Assembly: GCA_002781365.1 (NCBI GenBank)
Contig: PETN01000007.1
Span: 1 to 64,000, forward strand
Length of the DNA: 64,000 bases
Reading direction: 5' to 3'
From: Sulfurimonas sp. CG01_land_8_20_14_3_00_36_23
Lineage (GTDB): Bacteria; Campylobacterota; Campylobacteria; Campylobacterales; Sulfurimonadaceae
Of this stretch, positions 35,484 to 45,023 are shown piece by piece. The translations under genes and the position numbers were made by a program. A model generated the notes under the pieces. The model was not told the DNA's origin. It saw only the letters and a list, made by a program, of their open reading frames with translations, and made no database searches. Each line of letters begins with the position of its first letter. The stretch's first letter is position 1.

Positions 35484-35562
35484 ACCTACACCATAATTTT
35501 AAATTAAAAAGGCAGAATTATAGCTTGACTCAACTGAAATAAGCTATCAAAATATCTATGCG

Positions 35563-35596
35563 CTTTGGCATGTGGAAATATTTCCACATGCCAAAG
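35563..35596. repeat. Perfect 34-bp palindrome made of two 14-mer copies
   Basis: CTTTGGCATGTGGAAAT is followed immediately by its exact reverse complement, with no spacer. Each arm holds one exact 14-mer (35565-35578 and 35581-35594). It lies between the divergent desaturase and ABC permease genes, 79 nt from the desaturase start and 64 nt from the permease start. Confidence 0.97.
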
Positions 35597-35660
35597 TTTT
35601 AAAGTAATTGTATGCGAAGCAAACAAAGAGTAGAATTGAAAAAATAGATATTGAGGCTCG

Positions 35661-36884
35661 ATGATGTTTAGACTTGCTCTTAAAAATATTCTCTTTTACA
35701 AAGGTCGTTCCATTACGACTTTTGCGCTTACCTTCATCTCGGCTATGCTCTTTATCGTCTATGTCTCCATGATGGATGGCTCCCATAAATCTATGCTTGA
35801 AAATACTCTCAAAATCTACACTGGTGCGATTGAAATTTATCATAAAGATTATCGTGATATTGGCGGAAATGAGTATCTTATCAAAGATGTTACTTCAATC
35901 ACAAATAAACTTACACAGATTCAAGGTGTGAAAGCTTATACGGCTCGTTATGAGACCTATGGACTGCTCTCAACAAAAGAGAGTTCTGCGGCTTCAATGA
36001 TTGCAGGAATAGAGCCAGAGCAGGAGAGAGTGATAAGCTCTCTCGCAACAGCTCTCAGAGAGGGAGAGTTTTTATCAAACGAGTCACAAAACTGTCTCTA
36101 TGGGGGAGCTGGATTGATAGAGAAGTTAAAACTCCAACTTGGGGACGAGGTTGCTTTTGTCGGAGCTGCAAGTGATAACTCTTTTGCGGCAGATATTTTT
36201 AAAGTTTGCGGCATTTTTAAAACAGGTTCCTTTGAGTTTGATTTGAGTAGCTCCTTTGTCAGCAGAAACTACTTTGACAAACTTATGATGGCACAAAATA
36301 AGGCTTCTTACATCACAATCAAGGTAGATGATTTAGAAAATGTCGATGCCATCAACGAGCAAATAGTTGCAGTACTCAATGATGTGGAGCTAGAGTCTCT
36401 TACATGGAAAACCTTAATGAAAACTATGGTGGAGGCGATGGAGGTGGATAGCATCTTTGGCTACATCTCTCTATCTCTCTTTTTGGTTGTCATCTTTTTT
36501 GTGATTATGATTTATGGCTTCATCAATGTCAGCACACGCATCAAAGAGTTTGGAGTTCTGAGATGTATAGGTTTTTCAAACGCGCATATTTTCTCACTTC
36601 TATTTTATGAAATCTTTATACTCTCTTCTTTAGCTCTTTTATTGGCTGCACCTATCGCAGGCTACATCTGCTACTACTACTCTGTGCATCCCATTGTGAT
36701 TGAAGGGATTGCAGATATGTATAAAGATTATGGAATTGTCTCAGATGAGATACCCTTTAACTTTGATATTTTGACCCTAAGCTGGAATCTAGCACTCATC
36801 TATCTGCTTAATTTTCTAAGTATTTTATACCCCTACTTTTACATCAACTCCTTCAAACCCATAGAGGCGACAAAACATGTTTAA
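35661..36884 (+). CDS. ABC transporter permease, FtsX/LolC-like
   Basis: A 407-residue permease with the MacB/FtsX topology: an N-terminal helix (about 13-35), a large periplasmic domain and three C-terminal helices (about 270-395), with RIKEFGVLRCIGFSNAHIFSLL as the conserved coupling region. First of four tightly linked genes (perm-perm-ATPase-outer-membrane protein). Most likely extracts a lipoprotein or lipid, or works with an outer-membrane partner; the substrate is unknown. Confidence 0.85.
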   Translation: MMFRLALKNILFYKGRSITTFALTFISAMLFIVYVSMMDGSHKSMLENTLKIYTGAIEIYHKDYRDIGGNEYLIKDVTSITNKLTQIQGVKAYTARYETYGLLSTKESSAASMIAGIEPEQERVISSLATALREGEFLSNESQNCLYGGAGLIEKLKLQLGDEVAFVGAASDNSFAADIFKVCGIFKTGSFEFDLSSSFVSRNYFDKLMMAQNKASYITIKVDDLENVDAINEQIVAVLNDVELESLTWKTLMKTMVEAMEVDSIFGYISLSLFLVVIFFVIMIYGFINVSTRIKEFGVLRCIGFSNAHIFSLLFYEIFILSSLALLLAAPIAGYICYYYSVHPIVIEGIADMYKDYGIVSDEIPFNFDILTLSWNLALIYLLNFLSILYPYFYINSFKPIEATKHV

Positions 36885-38088
36885 ACTCATACTGAAAATG
36901 GCTTGGAAGAACTCATTTGCAAGACCTGCCAGAACACTTTTACTCATTATCATGATTGCTGTAAGTATGAGTATGATGCTTGGAATTGAGGGGCTTTATG
37001 ATGGTATGGTTCTTAACATGGCTGACAAAAGCAAGAGAAGCGACAGCGGAGAGATAAGTATCTTCGCAAAAGAGTACAGAATCAACAGAGATTTAAAACA
37101 GCGCATAGCAGATGCCAAAACAATACAAAAAGAGCTTCAAATGATGGAGGGTGTTCGCTCTGTAGTTTTGAGAGTAAGCGCAGATGGGCTTGCCTCCACT
37201 GCCAGAAAATCCTCTTTTGCCCAGATACGAGGAGTAAATCTACAAGAGGAAGAGAGTTTTGGAAAATTTAGCGATTTTTTACAAGAGGGTGAGATAAACT
37301 TTTCTAAACGGGGTGCTTTTGTAGGAGTGGAGTTAGCAAAAACATTAAAACTCAAAGTAGGCTCTAAAGTTATCTTTTCAACACAAGATAGTAGCGGTGA
37401 GATAAGTTCCATGGTACTTAAAGTAGCTGCGATTGTTCAAACAACAAACATAGTTCTCGACACAAGCACCCTCTTTGTTGATATAAAAAAAGTGCAAAAA
37501 TTTTTAGGACTCAAAGAGCGTGAGGCGACACAAATAGCCATAAGAACAGAGAGTGAACAGCTCTACGAAACACTTAAGAAAAAATATCCAACTCTAGATG
37601 TAAAAAGCTTTTTCGAGTTACAACCAATGATAGAGATGATGGAAGAGATGATGGTAATTTTTAACTCCATTACTTTCTTTATTGTGATGAGTGTTGTTTT
37701 TGTGGGGATATTTGGTGTTATGTATGTCTCAGTGCTCGATAGAATCCGCGAGTTTGGTATCATGCTCTCTATTGGAATGCAGTATAAGCAGATACGCTTA
37801 CAAATCTATTTAGAAGCGATGTTTATAGGGCTTTTTGGCTTTGTAAGTGGTGGGATTATAGGACTCTTTTTACTTATTTATTTACGAGATTACGGGCTTG
37901 ATTTTAGTGCATTTGCCGATGCCTTGCAGAGTTGGGGGTATGAGACCATCATCTATGGAACCATTAAGTTCTCCTACTTCAGCACAACTTTTTTTGCCAT
38001 TATGAGTGCATCTCTACTGAGCGTGATTATCCCACTTAGAAAAATCAAAAAACTCAATCCCATCGAGGTTATAAAGGCTGACAAATGA
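36877..38088 (+). CDS. ABC transporter permease, FtsX/LolE-like
   Basis: A 403-residue paralog with the same layout: N-terminal helix at about 17-37, periplasmic domain, and C-terminal helices with RIREFGIMLSIGMQYKQIRLQI. It overlaps the first permease gene by 8 bp and the ATPase gene by 4 bp (ATGA). The two permeases most likely form a heterodimer as LolC-LolE do. Confidence 0.86.
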   Translation: MFKLILKMAWKNSFARPARTLLLIIMIAVSMSMMLGIEGLYDGMVLNMADKSKRSDSGEISIFAKEYRINRDLKQRIADAKTIQKELQMMEGVRSVVLRVSADGLASTARKSSFAQIRGVNLQEEESFGKFSDFLQEGEINFSKRGAFVGVELAKTLKLKVGSKVIFSTQDSSGEISSMVLKVAAIVQTTNIVLDTSTLFVDIKKVQKFLGLKEREATQIAIRTESEQLYETLKKKYPTLDVKSFFELQPMIEMMEEMMVIFNSITFFIVMSVVFVGIFGVMYVSVLDRIREFGIMLSIGMQYKQIRLQIYLEAMFIGLFGFVSGGIIGLFLLIYLRDYGLDFSAFADALQSWGYETIIYGTIKFSYFSTTFFAIMSASLLSVIIPLRKIKKLNPIEVIKADK

Positions 38089-38750
38089 TACAACTGCAAA
38101 ATGTTCACAAATATTTTTTCAAAGATGAGCCAAGAGAGGTTCATGCCCTTAATGATATAAACCTAACCATAGAAGATGGCGAGTTTACACTCTTTAGCGG
38201 ACCCTCAGGATGTGGGAAAACAACACTTCTCAACGCCATCGGCGCACTAGACAGTATAGAGAGCGGCAAGATTTTTTTCAATGATAAAGAGATAAGTTCT
38301 TTGAGTGAAGAGGAGCGAACTACGATACGATTAAATGAGATGGGATTTGTTTTTCAAGCTTATAATCTTGTGCCAGTTCTCAGTGTCGAGGAGAACATCG
38401 GTTTTATAATGAAACTTCGTGGGTTTAGTGATACGCAGATAAGAGAGAGGGTTTTAGAAGTCGCTTCCATGTTAGAGATAGAGAACAAACTAAGCTCACT
38501 TCCACATGCCCTAAGCGGAGGACAACAACAACGCGTTGCAGTTGCCCGCGCAGTTGCCGCAAAACCAAAGGTTATCTTAGCAGATGAACCCACAGCAAAT
38601 CTTGACTCTAAAAACTCAAAAGCTTTGATGGATATGATGCGAGATTTGAACGAGAAAGAGGGTGTAAGTATTTTGTTTGCTTCCCATGATGAGTATATTT
38701 TAAAGAGTGTGCGACGTGTTGTAAAGCTTAGTGACGGTGCTTTACTCTAA
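38085..38750 (+). CDS. ABC transporter ATP-binding protein, LolD/MacB-like
   Basis: A 221-residue ATPase. Walker [11 protein letters not shown]-loop VFQAYNLVPVLSVEENI, signature [14 protein letters not shown], Walker B VILADEPTANLDS and switch FASHDEY are complete. The NLVPVLSVEEN block is the LolD/MacB subfamily pattern. Its stop overlaps the start of the outer-membrane protein gene by one base. Confidence 0.93.
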   Translation: MIQLQNVHKYFFKDEPREVHALNDINLTIEDGEFTLFSGPSGCGKTTLLNAIGALDSIESGKIFFNDKEISSLSEEERTTIRLNEMGFVFQAYNLVPVLSVEENIGFIMKLRGFSDTQIRERVLEVASMLEIENKLSSLPHALSGGQQQRVAVARAVAAKPKVILADEPTANLDSKNSKALMDMMRDLNEKEGVSILFASHDEYILKSVRRVVKLSDGALL

Positions 38751-39904
38751 TGTTTAAAAAGTTCCTTCCTTTTTTACTTCTATTTCCACATGCCGTAATG
38801 GCTGAGTTTAATTATAGAGTACAAAACAGTAACTTTACAATCTCACAACCCTCAGAATTTCCACATGCCAATAAGAGCTATCTTTATAACTATGATAGGT
38901 TACGTTTTTTAGGAGATTATTCAGAAGATGGATTTCTCTTTACTCTTATTGGGGATGGTATCAATTATTTAGGAAACGGCTACGTAAGCTCTAGTAGTTT
39001 TGAGGCTTTGCAACTCCAAAAATCCGACACTCCCTTTAATACCCAAAGCTCTTTTTATAACTATGAGGGAGGAAGTGCCTATGCTAAGCTCTACAGAGTC
39101 TACGCTGGGTATGAAGATGAACAAAACAGAGTTATCTTAGGTTTGCAAAATATCACCATGGGCGTAGGTCGTATCTGGACACCGACAAACCTCTTTAATC
39201 CAAAAAACTCTTACGCACTCGAGAGTGATGAAATTTTTGGAGTAGCAGCACTCGCATACACAAGATACCTGAGTGAGACTTCACACGTGATGGTTGTAGC
39301 CAGCCAAAAAAGCAACAACACTTTTAAATATGGGGCAAGATATAAAACCTTTTTAGATTTTGCAGATTTTGCAATCGATGTTGTAAGCTCTAATGATACG
39401 AAAATGCTAGGGTATGAAGTAGAAGGAAATCTGGCTGATACTGGAATAGAGCTGAGAAGCGAGGGTGCATATATAAAAAGCACTCTTAAGACTACTACAA
39501 ACAGGGAAGAAGAGCGCGAGTTTTATCAGGCTATTATCGGGGCTGATTATGGATTTGTGAACGGGGTGACTGTGGTATTTGAGGCATTGTACTCTTCACA
39601 AAAATTTTCGTATGAAGAGAGTATTTTAAATCTTGACTCTGAGGTTTTCTCAAACCTCACCTACGCAAAACTCTCTACAGGGATAACACTCTCTTATAGT
39701 TTGAATCTCTTTTTAGATGCTTCACTGCTCTATATAGAGAGTTTTGGCGATAAAAACTCTCGTTTCATCTCGCCAAATCTAACCTATACACTCAATGACT
39801 TCAACAGCTTGACTCTTGGAGCCATGCTCTATGATGGAGAGAGTAGCTCTGAGTTTGCTCAAAGTGGTAATAGCTACTACTTTAAATGGATTCTCTCTTT
39901 TTAG
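38750..39904 (+). CDS. Predicted outer-membrane protein of the ABC operon
   Basis: A 384-residue secreted protein. Signal peptide 1-18 (FLLLFPHAVMA). The body looks like a beta-barrel or DUF1302/alginate-export-like protein: YDRLRFLGDYSEDGFLFTLIGDGINYLG, YRVYAGYEDEQNRVILGLQNITMGVGRIWTPTNLFNP, and a C-terminal ...YYFKWILSF ending in Phe. Translationally coupled to the ATPase gene, so it is likely the outer-membrane end of the system. One exact and one near 14-mer lie in the first 125 bp of the gene. Confidence 0.75.
   Translation: MFKKFLPFLLLFPHAVMAEFNYRVQNSNFTISQPSEFPHANKSYLYNYDRLRFLGDYSEDGFLFTLIGDGINYLGNGYVSSSSFEALQLQKSDTPFNTQSSFYNYEGGSAYAKLYRVYAGYEDEQNRVILGLQNITMGVGRIWTPTNLFNPKNSYALESDEIFGVAALAYTRYLSETSHVMVVASQKSNNTFKYGARYKTFLDFADFAIDVVSSNDTKMLGYEVEGNLADTGIELRSEGAYIKSTLKTTTNREEEREFYQAIIGADYGFVNGVTVVFEALYSSQKFSYEESILNLDSEVFSNLTYAKLSTGITLSYSLNLFLDASLLYIESFGDKNSRFISPNLTYTLNDFNSLTLGAMLYDGESSSEFAQSGNSYYFKWILSF
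38858..38871 (-). repeat. Exact copy of the dispersed 14-mer
   Basis: TTTCCACATGCCAA within the outer-membrane protein gene (Phe-Pro-His-Ala-Asn). A 12-of-14 copy lies 75 bp upstream at 38783. Confidence 0.95.
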
Positions 39905-41559
39905 TTAAACGCTCTGTTTAATGCACTAAAGAGCGCTAAAATAGATGCAGTTGCAATGTCATTATCTTCACCCACACCAAAACATGAAATGATTTCATCT
40001 GTTTGTATCTCAATGTATGCTATCGCTTTTGCAGAGCTTTTATCTCCACAAGAGTGCTCAAAGTATGAGTTGATTGTAAACTCATTTGTATAATCTTTCA
40101 TAAGGGCATTTTTACATGCATCTATAGGACCATTGCCCTCACCTTTTGCAGTAATCTCTTTGCCATTATAGTTATAAACTAAAGTGCATGTGGAAATCTT
40201 TTTATCAGAAGAGAGTGTTAAATCTACTAAAGAGATATGCTCTTTTGCATTGAAATAAGTATCTCTAAAGATTTGTAAAATCTCTTCGGCTTCAAGTTCT
40301 CTTCCCTTCTCATCTGTAACCATTTGAACGACGCGACCAATCTCGGGGTGCATTGCTTTTGGGAGTTGATACGCATAATTTTTCTCTAAGATGTACGCTA
40401 TTCCACCTTTTCCAGATTGAGAGTTGATTCTTATAATACTCTCATAGGTTCGACCTACATCTTTTGGATCGATTGGTAAGTAAGGAACTTCCCAGAAACT
40501 ATCAGCTTTTCTTTTTTGGAACGCCAAACCTTTGTTTATCGCATCTTGATGTGAACCTGAAAAGGCTGTATAGACTAACTCACCCACATAAGGATGACGA
40601 GGATGTGTTGGCAATTCAGTACATCGCTCCACTATCTCTATTACCTCATTGACATTGGAAAAGTCAAGTTCTGAGTCGACACCCTGAGAAGTCATGTTTA
40701 AAGCAAGCGTGATAATATCAACATTCCCTGTTCGCTCGCCATTGCTTAAAAGTGTGCCTTCAACTCTATCTGCACCAGCCAAAAGAGCAAGTTCTGTAGC
40801 CGCAACAGAGGTTCCTCTATCGTTATGTGTATGTGTAGATATTAAAACATTTTCTCGGTTGTTTAAATGGTTGCTCATCCACTCAATCTGGTCTGCATAA
40901 ATGTTTGGCGTTGCCATCTCTACCGTCGCAGGGAGATTTATAATCACTTTTCTCGTTGGACTAATGCCCCATCTCTCAGTTACTGCATTACATATTTTTG
41001 CAGCGTACTCTAACTCTGTACCTGTGAAACTCTCAGGAGAGTACTCTAAGAAAATCTGTCCATCATGAAGTTTTTCATACTTTTTAACTAAATCAACACC
41101 CTCTAGGGCTAAAGCAATTATCTCCTCTTGAGACATTGCAAACACTATTTTTCTCTGAGCGGTTGAAGTTGAGTTATAGATATGTACAGTCGCTTTTTTT
41201 ACACCTTGTAAAGATTCAAAAGTTTTGGCAATCAAATGCTCTCTTGCTTGAACTAAAACTTGAATCGTAACATCATCAGGAATAAGTTTATCATCCACAA
41301 GACGACGAAGAAAATCAAATTCTACTTTTGAAGCAGATGGGAAACCTACCTCTATTTCTTTAAATCCAAGTTTTACTAAGAGTGTAAAAAGTTCAAGTTT
41401 TTTGTTCATATCCATAGGGTTCACAAGTGCTTGATTTCCATCACGTAAATCTACACTACACCACTTAGGAGCTTTTGTAATTGTATTGTCTGGCCATTTT
41501 CTATTTGGCAAATCTATTTTTGGATAAGGTCTGTATTTACCTTGTGCTATTTGATTCAT
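39901..41559 (-). CDS. leuA: 2-isopropylmalate synthase
   Basis: First step of leucine synthesis (552 residues, the long LeuA type with C-terminal leucine-binding domain). DLRDGNQALVNPMD, VGFPSASKVEFDF, and the metal ligands in LISTHTHNDRGTSVAATELALLAGADRVEGTLLSNGERTGNVD are present. It overlaps the convergent outer-membrane protein gene by 4 bp. A hairpin stands right at the start of its likely transcript. Confidence 0.96.
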   Translation of the reverse strand: MNQIAQGKYRPYPKIDLPNRKWPDNTITKAPKWCSVDLRDGNQALVNPMDMNKKLELFTLLVKLGFKEIEVGFPSASKVEFDFLRRLVDDKLIPDDVTIQVLVQAREHLIAKTFESLQGVKKATVHIYNSTSTAQRKIVFAMSQEEIIALALEGVDLVKKYEKLHDGQIFLEYSPESFTGTELEYAAKICNAVTERWGISPTRKVIINLPATVEMATPNIYADQIEWMSNHLNNRENVLISTHTHNDRGTSVAATELALLAGADRVEGTLLSNGERTGNVDIITLALNMTSQGVDSELDFSNVNEVIEIVERCTELPTHPRHPYVGELVYTAFSGSHQDAINKGLAFQKRKADSFWEVPYLPIDPKDVGRTYESIIRINSQSGKGGIAYILEKNYAYQLPKAMHPEIGRVVQMVTDEKGRELEAEEILQIFRDTYFNAKEHISLVDLTLSSDKKISTCTLVYNYNGKEITAKGEGNGPIDACKNALMKDYTNEFTINSYFEHSCGDKSSAKAIAYIEIQTDEIISCFGVGEDNDIATASILALFSALNRAFN

Positions 41560-41586
41560 AGTGAATCCTTTTTAAACTTGAAATTT

Positions 41587-41625
41587 GATAGTTACACTCT
41601 TAGAACTATCGTAAGTGGAATTATA
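41587..41625 (-). promoter_or_regulatory. leuA promoter and 5' leader hairpin
   Basis: On the minus strand TATAAT (41620-41625) is followed by a likely start near 41613 and then GATAGTT-10 nt-AACTATC (41587-41610). So the leuA mRNA should begin with a 7-bp hairpin, followed by AAAAGGA before the ATG. No leucine-rich leader peptide was found. Confidence 0.5.
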
Positions 41626-41670
41626 TCGAATTTAAGATTATAGAATTTGAGGGTATTGCAAAATAGTCTG

Positions 41671-42573
41671 TTATTCTAATATTACTGTAAAAACAGCCCC
41701 TACATCTGAGTTGTGAACGTTAATACTTCCATGATGCTTTTGAACAATTTGAGAGCTCATATACAAGCCAATTCCTGTTCCTTTACCCTCTTTTTTTGTT
41801 GTCACATTTGGTTTAAATATACTCTTTATTACAGGTTCAGGAATACCACCAGCATTATCATAAAATTCAATATAAACTTTATCGTTCTCTTCATAGGCTT
41901 TAATATTAATTGTTCTATCTTTTGTCTGTTTTTCGTTAAATGCATCCACAGAATTACTTATGAAGTTGATAAAGAGATGCTTAAACTCATTCGCAATTCC
42001 TTCAATCATAAGTGCCTCATCTATATCCACATGCAAAGTGACATTTTGAGAAATAAGTTCATCTTTTAGTAATATCTGTACACTCTCTATGCAGGCTAAG
42101 ATAGAGAAGAGTTGTTTATCTTTTGAAGGGCGGAAGAATGTTCTAAATTCATTGAGAGTGCTTATCATATATTCTATTTGTGTGTGGATAGTGGTTGTCA
42201 TCTCTTCTATATACTCTCCATCAACCAATCCATTTGAAAAGTCATGACTCAGCATATCGCTCATCATACTGATAGAGTTCAGAGGTTGTTTCCATTGGTG
42301 TGCTACAGCATCAATCATTTCACCCATTGCTGCCATCTTTGCTTGCTGTTCTAGCATAAGGTCTTTTTTTTTGTTTGTCTTACTTGTTAAAATATTTTGT
42401 TTATCCCACTGCTTTAGTAAAAAAGTATTTTGTTTGAGAGAGCGCTCATACTGTTTTTGTTCAGTACGATACAAGGCTATAAGTTTATCTATTTTTTTAT
42501 CTATACCATTGGCGGAGTTTCTAGAAAGTTTTACAACATCATTGATAAGATCTTCAGTCTCTTGTTTTCTCAT
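41671..42573 (-). CDS. Cytosolic sensor histidine kinase
   Basis: A 300-residue kinase without membrane segments. A coiled coil (about 30-80) leads to the DHp helix with GEMIDAVAHQWKQPLNSISMMSDML (phospho-acceptor His) and a HATPase_c domain with N-box NSVDAF, VYIEFYDNAGGIP and GKGTGIGLYMSSQIVQKHHGG-type G boxes. It belongs to the HWKQPLN family abundant in Campylobacterota. No response regulator or sensor domain is adjacent, so its input is unknown. Confidence 0.88.
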   Translation of the reverse strand: MRKQETEDLINDVVKLSRNSANGIDKKIDKLIALYRTEQKQYERSLKQNTFLLKQWDKQNILTSKTNKKKDLMLEQQAKMAAMGEMIDAVAHQWKQPLNSISMMSDMLSHDFSNGLVDGEYIEEMTTTIHTQIEYMISTLNEFRTFFRPSKDKQLFSILACIESVQILLKDELISQNVTLHVDIDEALMIEGIANEFKHLFINFISNSVDAFNEKQTKDRTINIKAYEENDKVYIEFYDNAGGIPEPVIKSIFKPNVTTKKEGKGTGIGLYMSSQIVQKHHGSINVHNSDVGAVFTVILE

Positions 42574-42650
42574 TGGGCTCTGCTAATATCTGTATTTTGT
42601 TCTATTATAGCAAAATTTTAAAGGATGTTAAATAGTTAGAAGCTTTATTT

Positions 42651-42670
42651 ATTCCCGCAAGTGCGGGAAT
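42651..42670. terminator. Stem-loop after glnA
   Basis: ATTCCCGC-AAGT-GCGGGAAT is a perfect 8-bp GC-rich stem 27 nt after the glnA stop. The T-run lies on the plus-strand side, so as a terminator for the minus-strand glnA it lacks a good U-tail. Confidence 0.5.
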
Positions 42671-42696
42671 TTTTGTAGTATTAAGCTTGAAAAAGC

Positions 42697-44127
42697 TTAG
42701 CACTGATATGTAGTTTTGAACTCGTAAGCAGTTGGACGACCTTCATCTGGCCATACATCACGCTCAAATCTATAGTGTCTGTAAGCCTTTAAAAACTCTT
42801 CTGTAAATACAGGCTTTAAGAAGTCATTGTCACGAACTAGTGCCTCTAATGAACCACGAAGTGTGTGTGGCATTTGAGGAATACCTTTTTCACGAATCTC
42901 ATCTAAAGAGAGTTCATATAAATCTTCATCCATTGGACCAATTGGAACCTCTTTGTTTTTGATACCATCAAGACCAGCCATCATCATAGTAGCAAATGCA
43001 AGGTAAGGACAAGCAGTACTATCTGGGAATCTCATCTCAATACGAGTAGCTTTTTCACCAGCACCATAAGGGATACGGCAAGATGCTGAACGGTTTTGAG
43101 AAGAGTAAGTTAGTACGCTTGGAGCTTCAAACCCTGGAAGTAATCTTTTATATGAGTTTGTTGTAGGGTTCGTAAACGCAGCAACTGAACGTGCATGTTT
43201 AAAAATACCACCAACATAGTTAAGACCCATTTCAGAGATGTTTGCATAGTTTCCTTCTTTATAGAAAAGGTTTTTACCCTCTTTCCATAATGATTGGTGA
43301 ACGTGCATACCATTACCATTATCGCCAAACATTGGTTTTGGCATAAATGTAGCTGTTTTACCATTTAGGTGCGCAACCATTTTTACAACATATTTATATT
43401 TTTGAACATTGTCAGCTGCACCGATGATATCAGAGAAAACAACACCAATTTCATGTTGCCCTTGTGCAACTTCGTGATGACCAAGAACAACTTCTAAACC
43501 AATTTGTTCCATAATCAACATCATTTCAGCACGCATATCTACACCAGTATCTGTTGGAGCTACTGGGAAATAACCACCCTTAGTTCCTGGACGGTGTGCA
43601 TTGTTGTACCCATCTGCATAATCAGTGTTTGAATTCCAACCACCCTCTTCAGTATCAACTCTATAGCCAGCTTCGTTAATATTATCAATAAATGTTACAT
43701 TGTCAAATACAAAAAACTCATTTTCAGGTCCAAAATATGCTGCATCAGCGATTCCTAAAGACTCTGCATGTTTAAGAGCAGCTTTAGCGATTGAACGAGG
43801 ACATCTTTCGTATGGTTGATTTTTATAAATATCAAAAACATCACAAAAAACAATGATGGTCGGATCAGCAGTAAATGGATCTAAAAAAGCAGAACCTGCA
43901 TCAGGTTTAAGTAACATATCTGACTTGTTGATTGGTTGCCATGCATCAATAGATGAACCATCAAATGGTAAACCACCCTCAAAGTGTCCAGCATTTACAG
44001 CGCTCATTCTATAACTTACATGGTGCCATGTTCCTTTAATATCTGTAAATCTAAAGTCTACAAACTGAACATCATTTTCTTCACAAAAAGTAAAAAACTC
44101 TTCCGTAGTATTAACAAATTTTCCCAT
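42697..44127 (-). CDS. glnA: Glutamine synthetase, type I
   Basis: Ammonia-assimilating dodecameric enzyme (476 residues). [54 protein letters not shown] and [13 protein letters not shown] are type I blocks. [10 protein letters not shown] occupies the place of the adenylylation-site NLYDLP segment and keeps its Tyr. Monocistronic with about 170 bp of upstream A+T-rich sequence and a stem-loop after it. Confidence 0.97.
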   Translation of the reverse strand: MGKFVNTTEEFFTFCEENDVQFVDFRFTDIKGTWHHVSYRMSAVNAGHFEGGLPFDGSSIDAWQPINKSDMLLKPDAGSAFLDPFTADPTIIVFCDVFDIYKNQPYERCPRSIAKAALKHAESLGIADAAYFGPENEFFVFDNVTFIDNINEAGYRVDTEEGGWNSNTDYADGYNNAHRPGTKGGYFPVAPTDTGVDMRAEMMLIMEQIGLEVVLGHHEVAQGQHEIGVVFSDIIGAADNVQKYKYVVKMVAHLNGKTATFMPKPMFGDNGNGMHVHQSLWKEGKNLFYKEGNYANISEMGLNYVGGIFKHARSVAAFTNPTTNSYKRLLPGFEAPSVLTYSSQNRSASCRIPYGAGEKATRIEMRFPDSTACPYLAFATMMMAGLDGIKNKEVPIGPMDEDLYELSLDEIREKGIPQMPHTLRGSLEALVRDNDFLKPVFTEEFLKAYRHYRFERDVWPDEGRPTAYEFKTTYQC

Positions 44128-44299
44128 TTAATCTCTCCCTATTAAAATAATGCGTATAGTATATCTGATTTTTTTCAATAAAATATTGAATTATGATTAA
44201 TATTTAATCATCCTACTTTTAGTTTTGTAAATTTATAAAGAAATCACTCTTTTTATAAAAAATTTCTATGCTTATAGAACTAAAAATAGCAAAATAACA

Positions 44300-44971
44300 C
44301 TAACGATAGTTACTCATTTCTCCACCTTGCTGTGCATACATCATCAAGTTGGCAATATTTACAGATCTATCACATGCTCTTTCTAATTTACGAAGTGTTC
44401 CCAAAACTTTTACATACTCTATAGATAGCTCTCGCTCATCTATGATAAGTGTCATAATCTCTTTTTCCAAAATAGCAAAAAGGTCATCATTCTTACTCTC
44501 TTCAACCATAATTTTTGTATAGAAATCATGAATATTACAATCATCCAATCCTTTAAAACATGCGAGAATTGCTTCCAAAGAGTTAATTGTACTTTTGTGC
44601 AATTGAATTATAGTTCCATTGAGAGGTTCTAAATCACATTTACTCTGAGAGTGGTCTCGCATACGGCGAGCATATTTTTTGACACCTGCACCAATACTGA
44701 TTATTTCATTTGTCATTTTCAGATATGCGACAAGTGAGCGGAGCTCTCTTGCCTCTGGACCAAATAGAGCAAAAGTTTTGATAATTTCATTATCAATCAT
44801 ATCTCCTTGAGCCGCTATATTTACAAGCTTATCCTGCGCTTCTTTAAAGCCATCTTGGTTATTGCATATGTACGCATCCAAAGACAATTGGTTTGCTACT
44901 ACTATATTTTCAAGCAGATTTGACATCATCACTCTTATTTCATCTATTTTGTTATCATATTTTGTTGACAT
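44300..44971 (-). CDS. phoU: PhoU-like phosphate signalling protein
   Basis: A 223-residue helical protein with two PhoU-type repeats; E/D-rich stretches such as ARELRSLVAYLKMTNEIISIGAGVKKYARRMRDH, and LRKLERACDRSVNIANLMMY, contain the family E/D-xxx-D and RxxERxxD metal-binding motifs. It ends the pstCAB-phoU order, 52 nt after pstB. In other bacteria PhoU links Pst activity to PhoR-type signalling. Confidence 0.85.
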   Translation of the reverse strand: MSTKYDNKIDEIRVMMSNLLENIVVANQLSLDAYICNNQDGFKEAQDKLVNIAAQGDMIDNEIIKTFALFGPEARELRSLVAYLKMTNEIISIGAGVKKYARRMRDHSQSKCDLEPLNGTIIQLHKSTINSLEAILACFKGLDDCNIHDFYTKIMVEESKNDDLFAILEKEIMTLIIDERELSIEYVKVLGTLRKLERACDRSVNIANLMMYAQQGGEMSNYR

Positions 44972-45023
44972 CTATATATTTCCTTTTTTTGTTACTTTCT
45001 CGAACATTTATTCTAAGAATAAA

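Noticed and set aside
42651-42670. Stem-loop as a strong intrinsic terminator of glnA
   Set aside because: The T-run lies on the plus-strand side, while glnA is on the minus strand; kept only as a stem-loop of uncertain role.
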